Below are positions 7,733-15,737 of a stretch of 64,000 nt of DNA, piece after piece; within the stretch, counting starts at the first letter, position 1, and every line of letters begins with the position of its first letter. Location: assembly GCA_016208315.1 (NCBI GenBank), contig JACQYF010000001.1:1-64000 (forward strand), given 5' to 3'. Both the position numbers and the translations under genes were made by a program. A model generated the notes under the pieces. It made no database searches and was not told where the DNA came from. It worked only from the letters and a program-made list of their open reading frames with translations. Source of the stretch: Chloroflexota bacterium (GTDB taxonomy: Bacteria; Chloroflexota; Anaerolineae; UBA4142).

Positions 7733-8832
7733 TGTCCAACGAGTTTGGACGAATACCAGGCCAGGTAGTCAGGAACATGGGTTTGCCAATAGATCCATTC
7801 GTGCGGGCCGGGCCAGGTACTCTGCCATTCGTGCGGAATACCTTTGGCGACAAGCAGATCGTGAAACGCCATTACACAGCGGTCGGATTCTGCGCCGCAA
7901 TTGCGTACGTTCTGGTCGTCCGCGCCAACGTCGAGCCAAAGAGCGAGTTGGCGCGCGGCGTCGGTGTTCTGCACGAGCCAGATCGGGTCGAATTGATTAA
8001 AGTAATTCACGTCGTTGATAAAACCGATCGAGCCGTCAGCGCCGCGGAACGATGGACTGTGCGCGCCGACGACCTTGAAGACGTCGGGATGCATCAAGCC
8101 GAACGACAGCGCGCCTTGCCCGCCGAGCGAAAAGCCGCCGATCGCGCGGCTCTCGCGGCGCGCCAGCGTGCGATAATTCGCGTCAATATAATTAACGGCA
8201 TCCTGCCAGATCGCGTCACCCCAGCGTTTGCCGTCCGTGCCGGGACCGTGATTGAAAAAGTACGACGGCTGTCCGCCGGCCATAAATCCATACGGCTGGA
8301 CGATGATGAGTGGTTGGATCTGACCGGAGAGCATCATCGCCTCCGCGTTGTCCTTTAGCCCCCACTCCTCCCATTCGGGCACCAGTTTGTCAAATCCCCC
8401 GTAGCCGTGCAGCATATACAGCACAGGGTAGCGCCGCTGGGGCCATTCATTGTAGCCGGGTGGCAAGTAGATGACAATCCTACGATCCTCATTCAGGGCG
8501 GCGCTGCGATACTTGTTATCAATCCGCGTAATGTGCCCGATTGGCAAAGGAGTGTTGCTCGGCAATGGTGTACGGGTCGGTGTGCGCGTGACGGTCGGAG
8601 TGGCTGTGCGTGTGCGCGTGGGCGTGCGCGTCGGGGTGGACGTATTCGTCGGCGTCCGTCGGAGCGTTGGGCTAGCCAGAGTGGGAGTTGACGTGACGTG
8701 AATAGTTGGGGTCGAGACGGCAATGGGGAGTAAAGTGGCGGCCGGGGTTGGGGGCGGCGCGGTGAGAGCGCATCCGCTGCCCAGGACTGTCATGACGAGT
8801 CCTAGCCCCAAGACAAGAACGGCGCGGCGCAT
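7729..8832 (-). CDS. Secreted putative esterase (esterase D / enterochelin-esterase-like lipoprotein)
   Basis: 367 residues. Signal peptide with lipobox (VLGSGC), then a long Thr/Pro-rich linker (about residues 25-95), then an alpha/beta-hydrolase domain: RIVIYLPPGYNEWPQRRYPV, the nucleophile elbow GGFSLGGQG, and a C-terminal PHEW segment that may carry the catalytic His. Family members cleave ester bonds of varied substrates, including siderophores and cinnamoyl esters; the substrate here is unknown. It is a tandem paralogue of the broken gene downstream, which begins within its stop codon. The upstream hydrolase ends 2 nt before its start, so the three form one operon of extracytoplasmic hydrolases. 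Confidence 0.88.
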   Translation of the reverse strand: MRRAVLVLGLGLVMTVLGSGCALTAPPPTPAATLLPIAVSTPTIHVTSTPTLASPTLRRTPTNTSTPTRTPTRTRTATPTVTRTPTRTPLPSNTPLPIGHITRIDNKYRSAALNEDRRIVIYLPPGYNEWPQRRYPVLYMLHGYGGFDKLVPEWEEWGLKDNAEAMMLSGQIQPLIIVQPYGFMAGGQPSYFFNHGPGTDGKRWGDAIWQDAVNYIDANYRTLARRESRAIGGFSLGGQGALSFGLMHPDVFKVVGAHSPSFRGADGSIGFINDVNYFNQFDPIWLVQNTDAARQLALWLDVGADDQNVRNCGAESDRCVMAFHDLLVAKGIPHEWQSTWPGPHEWIYWQTHVPDYLAWYSSKLVGQ

Positions 8833-8834
8833 TC

Positions 8835-9920
8835 CTAATCGTTCCAGTTGTCGGCAACCTCGTCCTGGCGCAGAAATCGGAGCGCGCCAGAGCGCATATC
8901 AGTCGTAATCTCGTGATCCGCGTTGGGGAAGATGGCCAGGCGTGCGTCCGATCCGATCTGGGTCAGCGCGCCTTGAAACGAGCGCGCGCGATCCACGCGC
9001 GTCTTGCCGCATGAAGAATCAAAGGCGCGCGAGACGTCGGCGCTGCGATTGTCTTTTTCGCCCACGGCCACCCAAAACGAGATCCGCTTGAAATGCGGCA
9101 TGTCCACGGCTTGCCCCAAGAGTTTGGACACGTCCGCGATGCCAAACGGAAAGACCAGCGGCCCGGCGTCGTTTTTGACGAGCGGCATGGTGTACGCGCC
9201 CGCCGAGAGAACGGCGGCGCTCTCGACGTGTTCGGGATAGAATAAAGCAAAGCGATGGCCGAGTTGCGCGCCGCGCGAGAATCCCATGATCAGGGCGTGC
9301 TGCCTCAGTTTCAAGCCCAGGCGCGCCGGCAGCTCGTCCATCATCTTATCGAGATACCCGGTCAGTTCCAAGTCCTCTTGCATGAGCTGGATCGGATCTT
9401 TCCAATCCTTGGTATAAGGCAGCGTCGGCGCGACGAGCAGCCAATTGTTGCGGTCGGCCTCAGCGATAAGCGGCTCGGCGAACCAATCGCCGCGCCCGCC
9501 CATTCCGTGAAGGACGAGCAAGACCCGTAACGCGACGCCCTGCTTGGCCGCCGCAGGCAGGCGGACAAAGACGTCAAAATAATCGGAGGGTGGACCGCGT
9601 GAAATCAGCTTGGGCGCGGCGGCGAGCGCGCGACGCGCGGCTTTGAGTTCAGCTAGCCGATCCTCTGCCAAAATGGCGGGCGGCTCGGGTGCGGGTTTGG
9701 CGGTCGGACTGTCGGCGATGGTGAGATTGGCCGGAGCGATCGTGCCAACAGCCAGCGGTGTGGCGGATATGCTTGGCAGGGCCGATACAGAAAGGGTCGC
9801 CGGAGGGACGACCCTCAAGTTCTCTAGGCGTACCGTTTGCCAACCGGCCCGATCGGGGACGAGTATGATTACCAGCAGAATGCCAAAGAGCAAACCACCG
9901 ATGCGCGATAGTGCTTTCAT
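8835..9920 (-). CDS. Membrane-anchored alpha/beta hydrolase
   Basis: 361 residues. One N-terminal membrane segment (GGLLFGILLVIILV), a low-complexity linker to about residue 95, then an alpha/beta-hydrolase fold: VLLVLHGMGGRGDWFAEPLI (oxyanion-type HG), elbow GFSRGAQLG, and a late NADHEI carrying the probable catalytic His. The layout resembles feruloyl esterase / PHB depolymerase-like secreted enzymes. ATG 9920 is used; the codon before it is TTG. It is the first gene of the esterase operon, behind a TATAAT promoter at 9961-9990. Confidence 0.8.
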   Translation of the reverse strand: MKALSRIGGLLFGILLVIILVPDRAGWQTVRLENLRVVPPATLSVSALPSISATPLAVGTIAPANLTIADSPTAKPAPEPPAILAEDRLAELKAARRALAAAPKLISRGPPSDYFDVFVRLPAAAKQGVALRVLLVLHGMGGRGDWFAEPLIAEADRNNWLLVAPTLPYTKDWKDPIQLMQEDLELTGYLDKMMDELPARLGLKLRQHALIMGFSRGAQLGHRFALFYPEHVESAAVLSAGAYTMPLVKNDAGPLVFPFGIADVSKLLGQAVDMPHFKRISFWVAVGEKDNRSADVSRAFDSSCGKTRVDRARSFQGALTQIGSDARLAIFPNADHEITTDMRSGALRFLRQDEVADNWND

Positions 9921-9960
9921 CAAGTTTATGCGTTGCGGCTCTCGAGATATTTCTGCTCAC

Positions 9961-9990
9961 ATTATACCACGAGAGCGCCGAAACGCACAA
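9961..9990 (-). promoter_or_regulatory. Promoter of the hydrolase/esterase operon
   Basis: Minus strand TTGTGC (9985-9990), an 18-bp spacer and TATAAT (9961-9966), about 40 nt before ATG 9920. Confidence 0.6.
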
Positions 9991-10002
9991 ACTAGGCAGG
10001 GG

Positions 10003-11226
10003 CTAGCGCGGAATGATTCGGAACAAAAACTGGCGTTGAATCATCGCCCAAATGGCGAGCACGGCCAGAAATTGGAGGGCGGTATTAAGCGTGCCCATCG
10101 CCAGAATATTGATCGGCAAATACGGCAGTGCCGCGTAAAAGAGGCCGAACAGCACAATGTGCATTGTGTACGCGTACAGCGAGTTTTGGCCCAAGGGCAT
10201 CAAGAGCCAACCCAACGCGGCCCAAATCGGCTTCCAAAAGAGCGTTACCAGCAGATACGCGAACTGGAAGACGATGAAGCTGGCGATCAACCGCCCCGGC
10301 GCGAGCGCGCTCTTGAGGAAGAAATCGTGCATGAATACCTGGGTGTCGAGTCCGGGCAACAGGCCGTTCAGGAACGTCGCTTGCGTGCCGTTCAATTGCG
10401 CCAACCAGACGAACAGCAGACCCAGAAACAAGAAATAGGGCCAGCGCGGCATCTGGCTCAATTTTTCGATCAACGCTTCGCGATGGTATCCAATGACCAT
10501 CGCGATGAAGAAGAGCAATTGCCATGCCGCAAAGTTGAACGTCGTGTTGCCGTCCACGGGCCAGGGCACCTGAACTTGGGCCGGCGCGATTTGAAACGCA
10601 AGCCACAGTGCAAGCGAAGCCGTGAGCAGCAGCTTGGTATAGCCCTTGTAGAGGAGCCACAGCGCGCCCGCCGCGCCCAGCAACAAAAATGTGTAGAGCA
10701 GCGGGACATCGGTCAAATACATCGTCTGCCGCAGGGTGGCAATGTTTAGCGCGAAGAGGAACGGATTCGTGATGTTCAGCTCTTCCGCCCACTCCATCTG
10801 GAACGCGACGGAGAATATCGCGAAGAGCAAGGTGAGGACGACGGTGAGTTTGTAGAGCGTCCAAGCGCGCTGCACCGCTTTGAGCTGCGCGGCGCGGATG
10901 CCTTGCTTGAGCGCGATGCCGCCATAGACCATGCCGACGACTAGCCCGGAGATGAAAATAAACGCTTCCGCGCCCGAGGTGAAAAAGTTGTTGCCGCCGG
11001 TAATGAGGTACAACCAGGACGAACCCCCAAAATGATTGACGACCATCACGAACACGGCAAAGCCGCGCAAGAGATCGAGACGGAGATCGCGTTTGCCGAG
11101 CGCGGGATAACTCCAATCCCAAGGCCGCCAGTGGGGTAGAGTCCAAAGATTGGGAAAGGTACGTGCCGTCGTGCCAGGCGCCGCAGCGCCATTGCTGGTC
11201 ATCAACTGCGCGTGCTGATTCTTCAT
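10003..11226 (-). CDS. OpgC-domain membrane acyltransferase
   Basis: 407 residues from ATG 11226. About ten hydrophobic segments; the opening RDLRLDLLRGFAVFVMVVNHF followed by GAEAFIFISGLVVGMVYG is characteristic of OpgC proteins, which transfer succinyl groups to periplasmic glucans and belong to the acyltransferase-3-like fold. The late LMPLGQNSLYAYTMHIVL segment also fits. ATG 11226 has a plausible CAGG site 6 nt upstream; in-frame starts as far as 11367 would add a non-hydrophobic tail. Monocistronic, no opgG/opgH nearby, so the acceptor is not known. Confidence 0.85.
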   Translation of the reverse strand: MKNQHAQLMTSNGAAAPGTTARTFPNLWTLPHWRPWDWSYPALGKRDLRLDLLRGFAVFVMVVNHFGGSSWLYLITGGNNFFTSGAEAFIFISGLVVGMVYGGIALKQGIRAAQLKAVQRAWTLYKLTVVLTLLFAIFSVAFQMEWAEELNITNPFLFALNIATLRQTMYLTDVPLLYTFLLLGAAGALWLLYKGYTKLLLTASLALWLAFQIAPAQVQVPWPVDGNTTFNFAAWQLLFFIAMVIGYHREALIEKLSQMPRWPYFLFLGLLFVWLAQLNGTQATFLNGLLPGLDTQVFMHDFFLKSALAPGRLIASFIVFQFAYLLVTLFWKPIWAALGWLLMPLGQNSLYAYTMHIVLFGLFYAALPYLPINILAMGTLNTALQFLAVLAIWAMIQRQFLFRIIPR

Positions 11227-11649
11227 TTTGACCTGCCGTAGATTGGCAACGCTCGCCGGTTTCATCTTCAGTATGTCCGAATTACGTAATAGACGCATAA
11301 AGCGTGTGTAAAATGACTGTAAATCCTCACATGTGGTACTACGGTTCCACGCGCCGCAGAGGTTCAATGATTAATACACTCTCATCCATTCACACAGCAG
11401 ACGCGGGCCTAGATGAGAGAAAATTAACGCGCGCGACGCGCGTCAATATTCTTACGAAGAACTCGGAGGAATGTTACGCGAGTGGCGAGCGCTTTGCGCG
11501 AAATTTCCCTAATGGGTTTCGGCGATTAATTCGTGGAGCAGTGCGGTGAATCGAAACTTGCGAACGGAGGACGCGGAAAAAAACAGAAACCCGGTTTCTC
11601 TCCTGCTCCGCAGGCGCAGCGAAAACGGGTTTGGCGGCAGAACGGATTT
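11227..11649. other. Intergenic region without a convincing gene
   Basis: The part next to the OpgC gene holds its upstream region (AT-rich, no strong promoter consensus found). The part next to the lipoprotein gene holds an AAACCCG-type terminator hairpin. Short open frames here have no recognisable composition or ribosome sites. Confidence 0.5.
11577..11632 (-). terminator. Terminator of the lipoprotein gene
   Basis: Minus strand: AAACCCGTTTTCGC and GAAACCGGGTTT arms with a nested GCCTGCGGAGCAGG-like loop, followed by CTGTTTTTTT. Placed 18 nt after the stop of the lipoprotein gene at 11650. Confidence 0.8.
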
Positions 11650-12318
11650 CTAATTGTGGGCAAAGTCTATGGCGGCGGTATTGCAGCCAGTCGTATCGGA
11701 AGTTTTGAAATATGCGCCGACGGAGATTTGTTGGCCGTTGCTGTCAACGATAAAGACCCACCAGTTCCCATCCATCTGTTGACCCTCGGCTAGGCCGAGC
11801 CGGTACTTCCCCTGGAGGGCAGGATCAACGTGTTTGTAGTCGCTGGGGTCAACGCCGGTGATGAAATCGTCAATGACCGGACTACCGCCGTTTCCATTCG
11901 CGATGCGGACGCGGACGCCATTTTGCGGCACGCCGTTGTCGTAGACGGTTCCCTCGGCGCGTGTGTTCTGTGCGGGCGTGCAAACACTTTTCGCGACGCG
12001 ATAATAGTAACCTTGATAGAGATCGGCGGTGGGCGGCGGAGGCGGCGGCGCGGTCGGCGGGAGAGGTAGCGTGCGCGTCGGCGCGGGACGCGCGGTGGGA
12101 ACGCGAGTTGCGGTGACTGGCCGTACAGTCGGAGCGGGCACGAGCGTGGGCGTCGGCGGCGCGGTGGGCGGAACGCGCGTGAAGGTGGGGCGTACCGTGC
12201 GCGTCACGGTGGACGTCGCCGTCGGCTGCGCGCGGGCGATCACATCGCCAGTGCGGCAGGCGAGCAAGACAAGCCAAACGATACCAAGCAGGACAGGCCG
12301 GGACGCGAATTGTTTCAA
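11650..12318 (-). CDS. Predicted lipoprotein with Pro/Thr linker, function unknown
   Basis: 222 residues, apparently from TTG 12318. Hydrophobic signal ending in the lipobox LVLLAC, then about 80 residues of Thr/Pro/Arg-rich linker and a beta-rich C-terminal domain with TVYDNGVPQNGVRVRIANGN and KYRLGLAEGQ. The latter resembles a carboxypeptidase-regulatory or Ig-like surface domain. It has the same architecture and similar length as the gene at 12985-13653 (CxxxDV after the signal, GTVY in the domain), so the two are paralogues separated by the AMMECR1 gene. Function is not recognised. Confidence 0.7.
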   Translation of the reverse strand: MKQFASRPVLLGIVWLVLLACRTGDVIARAQPTATSTVTRTVRPTFTRVPPTAPPTPTLVPAPTVRPVTATRVPTARPAPTRTLPLPPTAPPPPPPTADLYQGYYYRVAKSVCTPAQNTRAEGTVYDNGVPQNGVRVRIANGNGGSPVIDDFITGVDPSDYKHVDPALQGKYRLGLAEGQQMDGNWWVFIVDSNGQQISVGAYFKTSDTTGCNTAAIDFAHN

Positions 12319-12336
12319 TGGAAGGTGATCCTTGTC

Positions 12337-12425
12337 GAGGGCTGAGGGCTGAGGGCTGAGGGATGATGCGCTGCATTCGACAGCGATTCATCCCTCATCC
12401 CCCATCACTCATCCCTCAGCCATCA
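12337..12425. repeat. Palindrome of GGGCTGAGGGCTGAG words
   Basis: Left arm has three GGGCTGAG words then GGGATGATG; the right arm has CATCCCTCATCCC, CATCACTCATCCC and TCAGCC. The right edge overlaps the TGA stop codon of the AMMECR1 gene (12423-12425). Same tandem-word design as the other palindromes. Confidence 0.75.
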
Positions 12426-12959
12426 GTGGTAGCGTTTGACTTGAAAGCGATACAGTTCGACCGGTTCCGCCGGATCCGTGATGCCGGCTTTGTGAACCCG
12501 CGTATAGTAGAGTTGCTTTTCCGCGGTGTCAATCGTCTCGAGATCGGGCAGGAGCAGCCCGCGCTTCCATTGGCCGCGCCGGGATTGAACGATCAACCCG
12601 TGTTGCTTGGGGTCTTGATCGGCAATCGTCTCGATCTGTTCCGGGGCCGTGAGCACATCTACCGATATCTCAAGGTCGGCCAGCTCGTCCGGCTCGACCG
12701 GCGGAAAGCGCGGGTCGCGCGTGGCGGCGCTGATGGCGTTGTCAATGACTTCGGCCGCGAGGTTGGCGCGCTGCGGCGTGATCGTTCCGATGCAGCCGCG
12801 CAATTCGCCGCCTTTGTGAATAGAGACAAACGCGCCCGTCTGCTCCTGCATTTCGGGCGGCGGCTCGCGCGGCGGAGGCAGACGTTTGCGCTCGCGCACG
12901 TGCAGTTCAATCGCGGCCCGCGCTAGTTCGACCAAGGGATGATGCGCAGGAGTACCCAT
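12423..12959 (-). CDS. AmmeMemoRadiSam system protein A (AMMECR1 domain)
   Basis: 178 residues from ATG 12959. The AMMECR1 fold is marked by [15 protein letters not shown] at the start, [19 protein letters not shown] with the conserved RGCIGT motif, [20 protein letters not shown] and [19 protein letters not shown]. In many bacteria this protein is encoded with a Memo-domain and a radical SAM protein; neither is seen here. Its reaction is not established. It lies between two lipoprotein genes on the same strand. Confidence 0.9.
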   Translation of the reverse strand: MGTPAHHPLVELARAAIELHVRERKRLPPPREPPPEMQEQTGAFVSIHKGGELRGCIGTITPQRANLAAEVIDNAISAATRDPRFPPVEPDELADLEISVDVLTAPEQIETIADQDPKQHGLIVQSRRGQWKRGLLLPDLETIDTAEKQLYYTRVHKAGITDPAEPVELYRFQVKRYH

Positions 12960-12984
12960 AGGCAAGCCCCCTACATGTCATCGG

Positions 12985-13653
12985 CTACTTCCAGAAATCC
13001 ACAGTGCCAGCCCAGCAGGCACTGGGATTGTCGGCCGGCAAGCCATTCGTGACAATGGGGCCACCGATATCCGATTTTCGGCGATCGGCAGGGTCAACGA
13101 GCCAAAGTCCCCACGTACCGGGTCTGCCGGGCTGCCCCTCTGATGAGAGGACAAAAGTGTACACCCCATCATCGCCCGCTTTGACTTTGTCGTATATCGT
13201 CGAACCGTCGGGAGGCCCCAAGGCCACGATCGCGCCCGCGTATCTCGCGTCCGGGTTAAACCGATCGAGATAGACGGTGCCTTTGATATATGTAAGTCCC
13301 GAGTGCGAACATGTGGCGGGATTTACGTGAAACTCGTATTGCGAAACGGGTGGCGGCGCCGTCGGCTGAACGACGGGCGGCGGGATGGCGGTGGGCGGCC
13401 GCGGGGTCGCGGTGGGCGGTCGACGCGTGGCGGTTCGGGTGGGCGCCGAAGTGGGCGGCACTGGGGTTGGCGGGACAGGAGTCGGAACAGGAGTATTTGT
13501 GGCCTTGGGTAGGGGTGTAAAAGTCGGACGCGGCGTTCGGGTAGGGGTGACCGTAGCTTGAGCAACGAACACATCGGCGGTGCGGCATGCGAGCGCGCCG
13601 GCAAAAATCAATGCGGCCAGCGCGAACCGCAGTCGCCACTTGGTTAAATCCAT
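12985..13653 (-). CDS. Predicted lipoprotein with Pro/Thr linker, paralogue of 11650-12318
   Basis: 222 residues. Signal with lipobox-like GALAC (CRTADVF follows), a linker of about 85 residues rich in Pro and Thr, and a C-terminal domain beginning EFHVNPATCSHSGLTYIKG with two later Cys that could form disulfides. The domain looks like a small beta-sandwich. A GAAGGAG ribosome site precedes ATG 13653 and a clear promoter lies upstream. Function unknown; cell-surface location inferred. Confidence 0.75.
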   Translation of the reverse strand: MDLTKWRLRFALAALIFAGALACRTADVFVAQATVTPTRTPRPTFTPLPKATNTPVPTPVPPTPVPPTSAPTRTATRRPPTATPRPPTAIPPPVVQPTAPPPVSQYEFHVNPATCSHSGLTYIKGTVYLDRFNPDARYAGAIVALGPPDGSTIYDKVKAGDDGVYTFVLSSEGQPGRPGTWGLWLVDPADRRKSDIGGPIVTNGLPADNPSACWAGTVDFWK

Positions 13654-13685
13654 TCGATTCGGTTCTCCTTCAAGAAACTGGCGGC

Positions 13686-13714
13686 ATTATAGCATAGGGC
13701 TAGGCAAACGCCAA
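13686..13714 (-). promoter_or_regulatory. Promoter of the lipoprotein/AMMECR1 group
   Basis: Minus strand TTGGCG (13709-13714), a 17-bp spacer and an extended -10 TGCTATAAT (TATAAT at 13686-13691). Confidence 0.75.
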
Positions 13715-13726
13715 AAAAAGGAGAAC

Positions 13727-15052
13727 CTACCGGTTTTTCGCGCGACGGTAATTGGTTTCCGGTTTGGCTTCAGCGCGGCGGTGCGTTGTCCGGTAACTCG
13801 GGGCGATGATCTCGTTGACCGAACTGCGCGCTAGATCAAAGATGCGCGTTCGGATGCGCGGGTCAACTTGCGCTTCGCTGTGGATCGTAATGATGGTGGG
13901 CAAACGTGAGACGTAACGAAAATCAAGTATCTGGAAAAGCTTTTCCCGCGCCCACGGCGTCGCGTTTTCCGTGCCCAAATCGTCGAGCACGAGGAACGGC
14001 GCCGTGCGCGTTTCCTCGAAAACCTGATCGTATTGGGTGCCGCTGCCGGGCGCAAACGTCGCGCGTAGATGATCGAGAAAGTCCGGCACGGTCTTGAACG
14101 CGACCGTATGACCGCGCTGATTGATCGCGTTTGCGATCGCCGCCGCCAGATGCGTCTTGCCGCAGCCGTACTCACCCGTAAACACGATGAACCCCTGCGG
14201 ATGTTCGGCATAATCTTTGGCGATGTGGAGCACGCGGCGCAAGTTGTCCCGCGCATCGTTTTTCAATTCGTCCGTGCGCAGCGTGAACGCGTCGAAAGTC
14301 ATCTCGCCATAGAGCGCAAGGTTCGATGCGCCCGCGCTGGCCGAGTCCGTGCCGCCTTGCCGAAAATCGGGCGCGAGGATCGTCATGATCGTGCAGAGCG
14401 TGGAGTCGGCGAGACGCGAGCGGAGGCGCGGGTCAACCTCTTCCAGTTCGCGGTTCATCGTGATGATCGTCGGCAGTTGGGCGTTGTAGCGATGATTGAG
14501 CAATTGAAATAGTTTCTCTTGCGCCCACGCGGTCGCCGTCTGGGATCCCAAATCGTCCAAGATCAAGAACGGCGTCGAACGGACTGATTCGAATCGGTCG
14601 TCATAGGTCACCCGCGACGCGGGCGCAAAAGTGGCGCGCAGGTGGTCGAGCAAATCGGGGACGATGACGAAGAGCACCGGCTCGCCACGCGCGAGCCGAG
14701 CATTGGCGACCGCCGCCGCGAGGTGCGTCTTGCCGCAGCCGAAGCCGCCTTTGAGTAGCAGCCAACCTTCCGGTTTGTCCGCGAATTCGCGCGCGCAGTC
14801 ATACGCTTGGCGCAGGTTCTTGCGCTTGTCGGGGTTCAGGCCGATGCCCTCGGACCGAAACGTCTCGAAGGTCATTTGGGTGAGATGCGTGAGGCCGCTC
14901 GAACTCCGCAAGCCGTTCAATTCGGCAAGCTGCGTCTCGCGTTTTTTGCAGTCGCAGGGAACGGCGCGGCCAAAGTCCGGGTGATCGACGGGAACCTCGC
15001 GGCGCAAAAAGCCCGCGCCCCCGCAAATCGGACAAGGGGATAGCAGCGGCAT
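13727..15052 (-). CDS. Helicase loader with two fused DnaC/DnaI-type AAA+ modules
   Basis: 441 residues, close to twice the ATPase part of an ordinary DnaC. An N-terminal zinc-binding motif (CPICGG at 7-12 and CDC at 33-35) is followed by module 1 with Walker A GGFGCGKTH (about 102-110) and Walker B FLILDDLG (about 162-169). Module 2 has Walker A GEYGCGKTH (about 293-301) and Walker B FLVLDDLG (about 353-360). Both have DPRxRxR arginine-finger-like motifs and a shared PDxLDHLRATFAP segment, so the modules arose by tandem duplication. ATG 15052 lies 1 nt after the stop of the DnaD-like gene, implying coupling. The protein presumably loads DnaB. Both ATPase sites look intact. Confidence 0.88.
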   Translation of the reverse strand: MPLLSPCPICGGAGFLRREVPVDHPDFGRAVPCDCKKRETQLAELNGLRSSSGLTHLTQMTFETFRSEGIGLNPDKRKNLRQAYDCAREFADKPEGWLLLKGGFGCGKTHLAAAVANARLARGEPVLFVIVPDLLDHLRATFAPASRVTYDDRFESVRSTPFLILDDLGSQTATAWAQEKLFQLLNHRYNAQLPTIITMNRELEEVDPRLRSRLADSTLCTIMTILAPDFRQGGTDSASAGASNLALYGEMTFDAFTLRTDELKNDARDNLRRVLHIAKDYAEHPQGFIVFTGEYGCGKTHLAAAIANAINQRGHTVAFKTVPDFLDHLRATFAPGSGTQYDQVFEETRTAPFLVLDDLGTENATPWAREKLFQILDFRYVSRLPTIITIHSEAQVDPRIRTRIFDLARSSVNEIIAPSYRTTHRRAEAKPETNYRRAKNR

Positions 15053-15053
15053 C

Positions 15054-15737
15054 TTATCTCTTGACGAATTTGCCGTATTCATCGCCATACCAAGTCTTGC
15101 CTTTCTTCAAACCTGCTCCCCGGCCTTCGACTTGCCACCGTTCCAAAATCTTGCGGACGTAACTCCAACTGCGCTTGTTGTTTTCGACGGCGATCTTGAA
15201 CGCCTCCGGGATCCACTCGGCCGGATATTCCTTTTCGGCGTCTTTCAGTTCCTCCGAAATCATCGGCGTCAGCAGTCCGATGTTCTTTTCGTAGAGGTGG
15301 AAAATATCGGGACGCGCGGCGATCACGGCTGGCTCCGGCGTATCTGTGCCGCCTGTGTCAGGGCGGGACGACCCCGCCCCTACGCGCTCGAAGGCGCGCC
15401 GGCCCGCTTCGCTGTTGAGAAAATACAATTCATCGCCCGACGCGCTCAAACGCAGCAGCGTGCCGCGCTCGGCCGCGAGCGCGAGCGCGCGCGTGAGCGC
15501 CTCGTCCGGTTTCGCGTCAAGCGCCGCGAGCGACTGCACGAGCGTGCGGTCGGCGCGCAGTTCGGCCGCGGTCACGTAAAGCGCGCGGTTCTTGCGCGTT
15601 GCCAGCAGCCAGAACGCGTGCAGCGTCACCTTCAATTCGGCGAGGTCGTCAATGGCCGGGAGCAGCTCGCTGAAAAAGAGATTGGGCAGCGGCGTGACTT
15701 GGAGTTTGCCGGAAGGAAAACCAGAGAAGAGTTTCAT
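15054..15737 (-). CDS. DnaD-like primosome protein
   Basis: 227 residues. An N-terminal winged-helix-like region (FSELLPAIDDLAELKVTLH and following) and a C-terminal helical DnaD domain containing NIGLLTPMISEELKD and KRSWSYVRKILERW, the usual DnaD_2 signature. It would link origin recognition or restart factors to DnaB and its loader. Its ATG overlaps the dnaB stop (ATGA) and its stop is 1 nt from the loader's start. Residues around 118-133 (ERVGAGSSRPDTGG) are encoded by a partial GTAGGGGC-type palindrome, so the linker between domains was extended by a repeat. Confidence 0.85.
   Translation of the reverse strand: MKLFSGFPSGKLQVTPLPNLFFSELLPAIDDLAELKVTLHAFWLLATRKNRALYVTAAELRADRTLVQSLAALDAKPDEALTRALALAAERGTLLRLSASGDELYFLNSEAGRRAFERVGAGSSRPDTGGTDTPEPAVIAARPDIFHLYEKNIGLLTPMISEELKDAEKEYPAEWIPEAFKIAVENNKRSWSYVRKILERWQVEGRGAGLKKGKTWYGDEYGKFVKR
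15361..15385. repeat. GTAGGGGCGGGG-type half-palindrome inside the dnaD-like gene
   Basis: GGGCGGGAC and CCCCGCCCCTAC form a short stem. On the coding strand it reads GTAGGGGCGGGGTCGT, matching the start of the intergenic element at 22077-22147. Confidence 0.7.
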
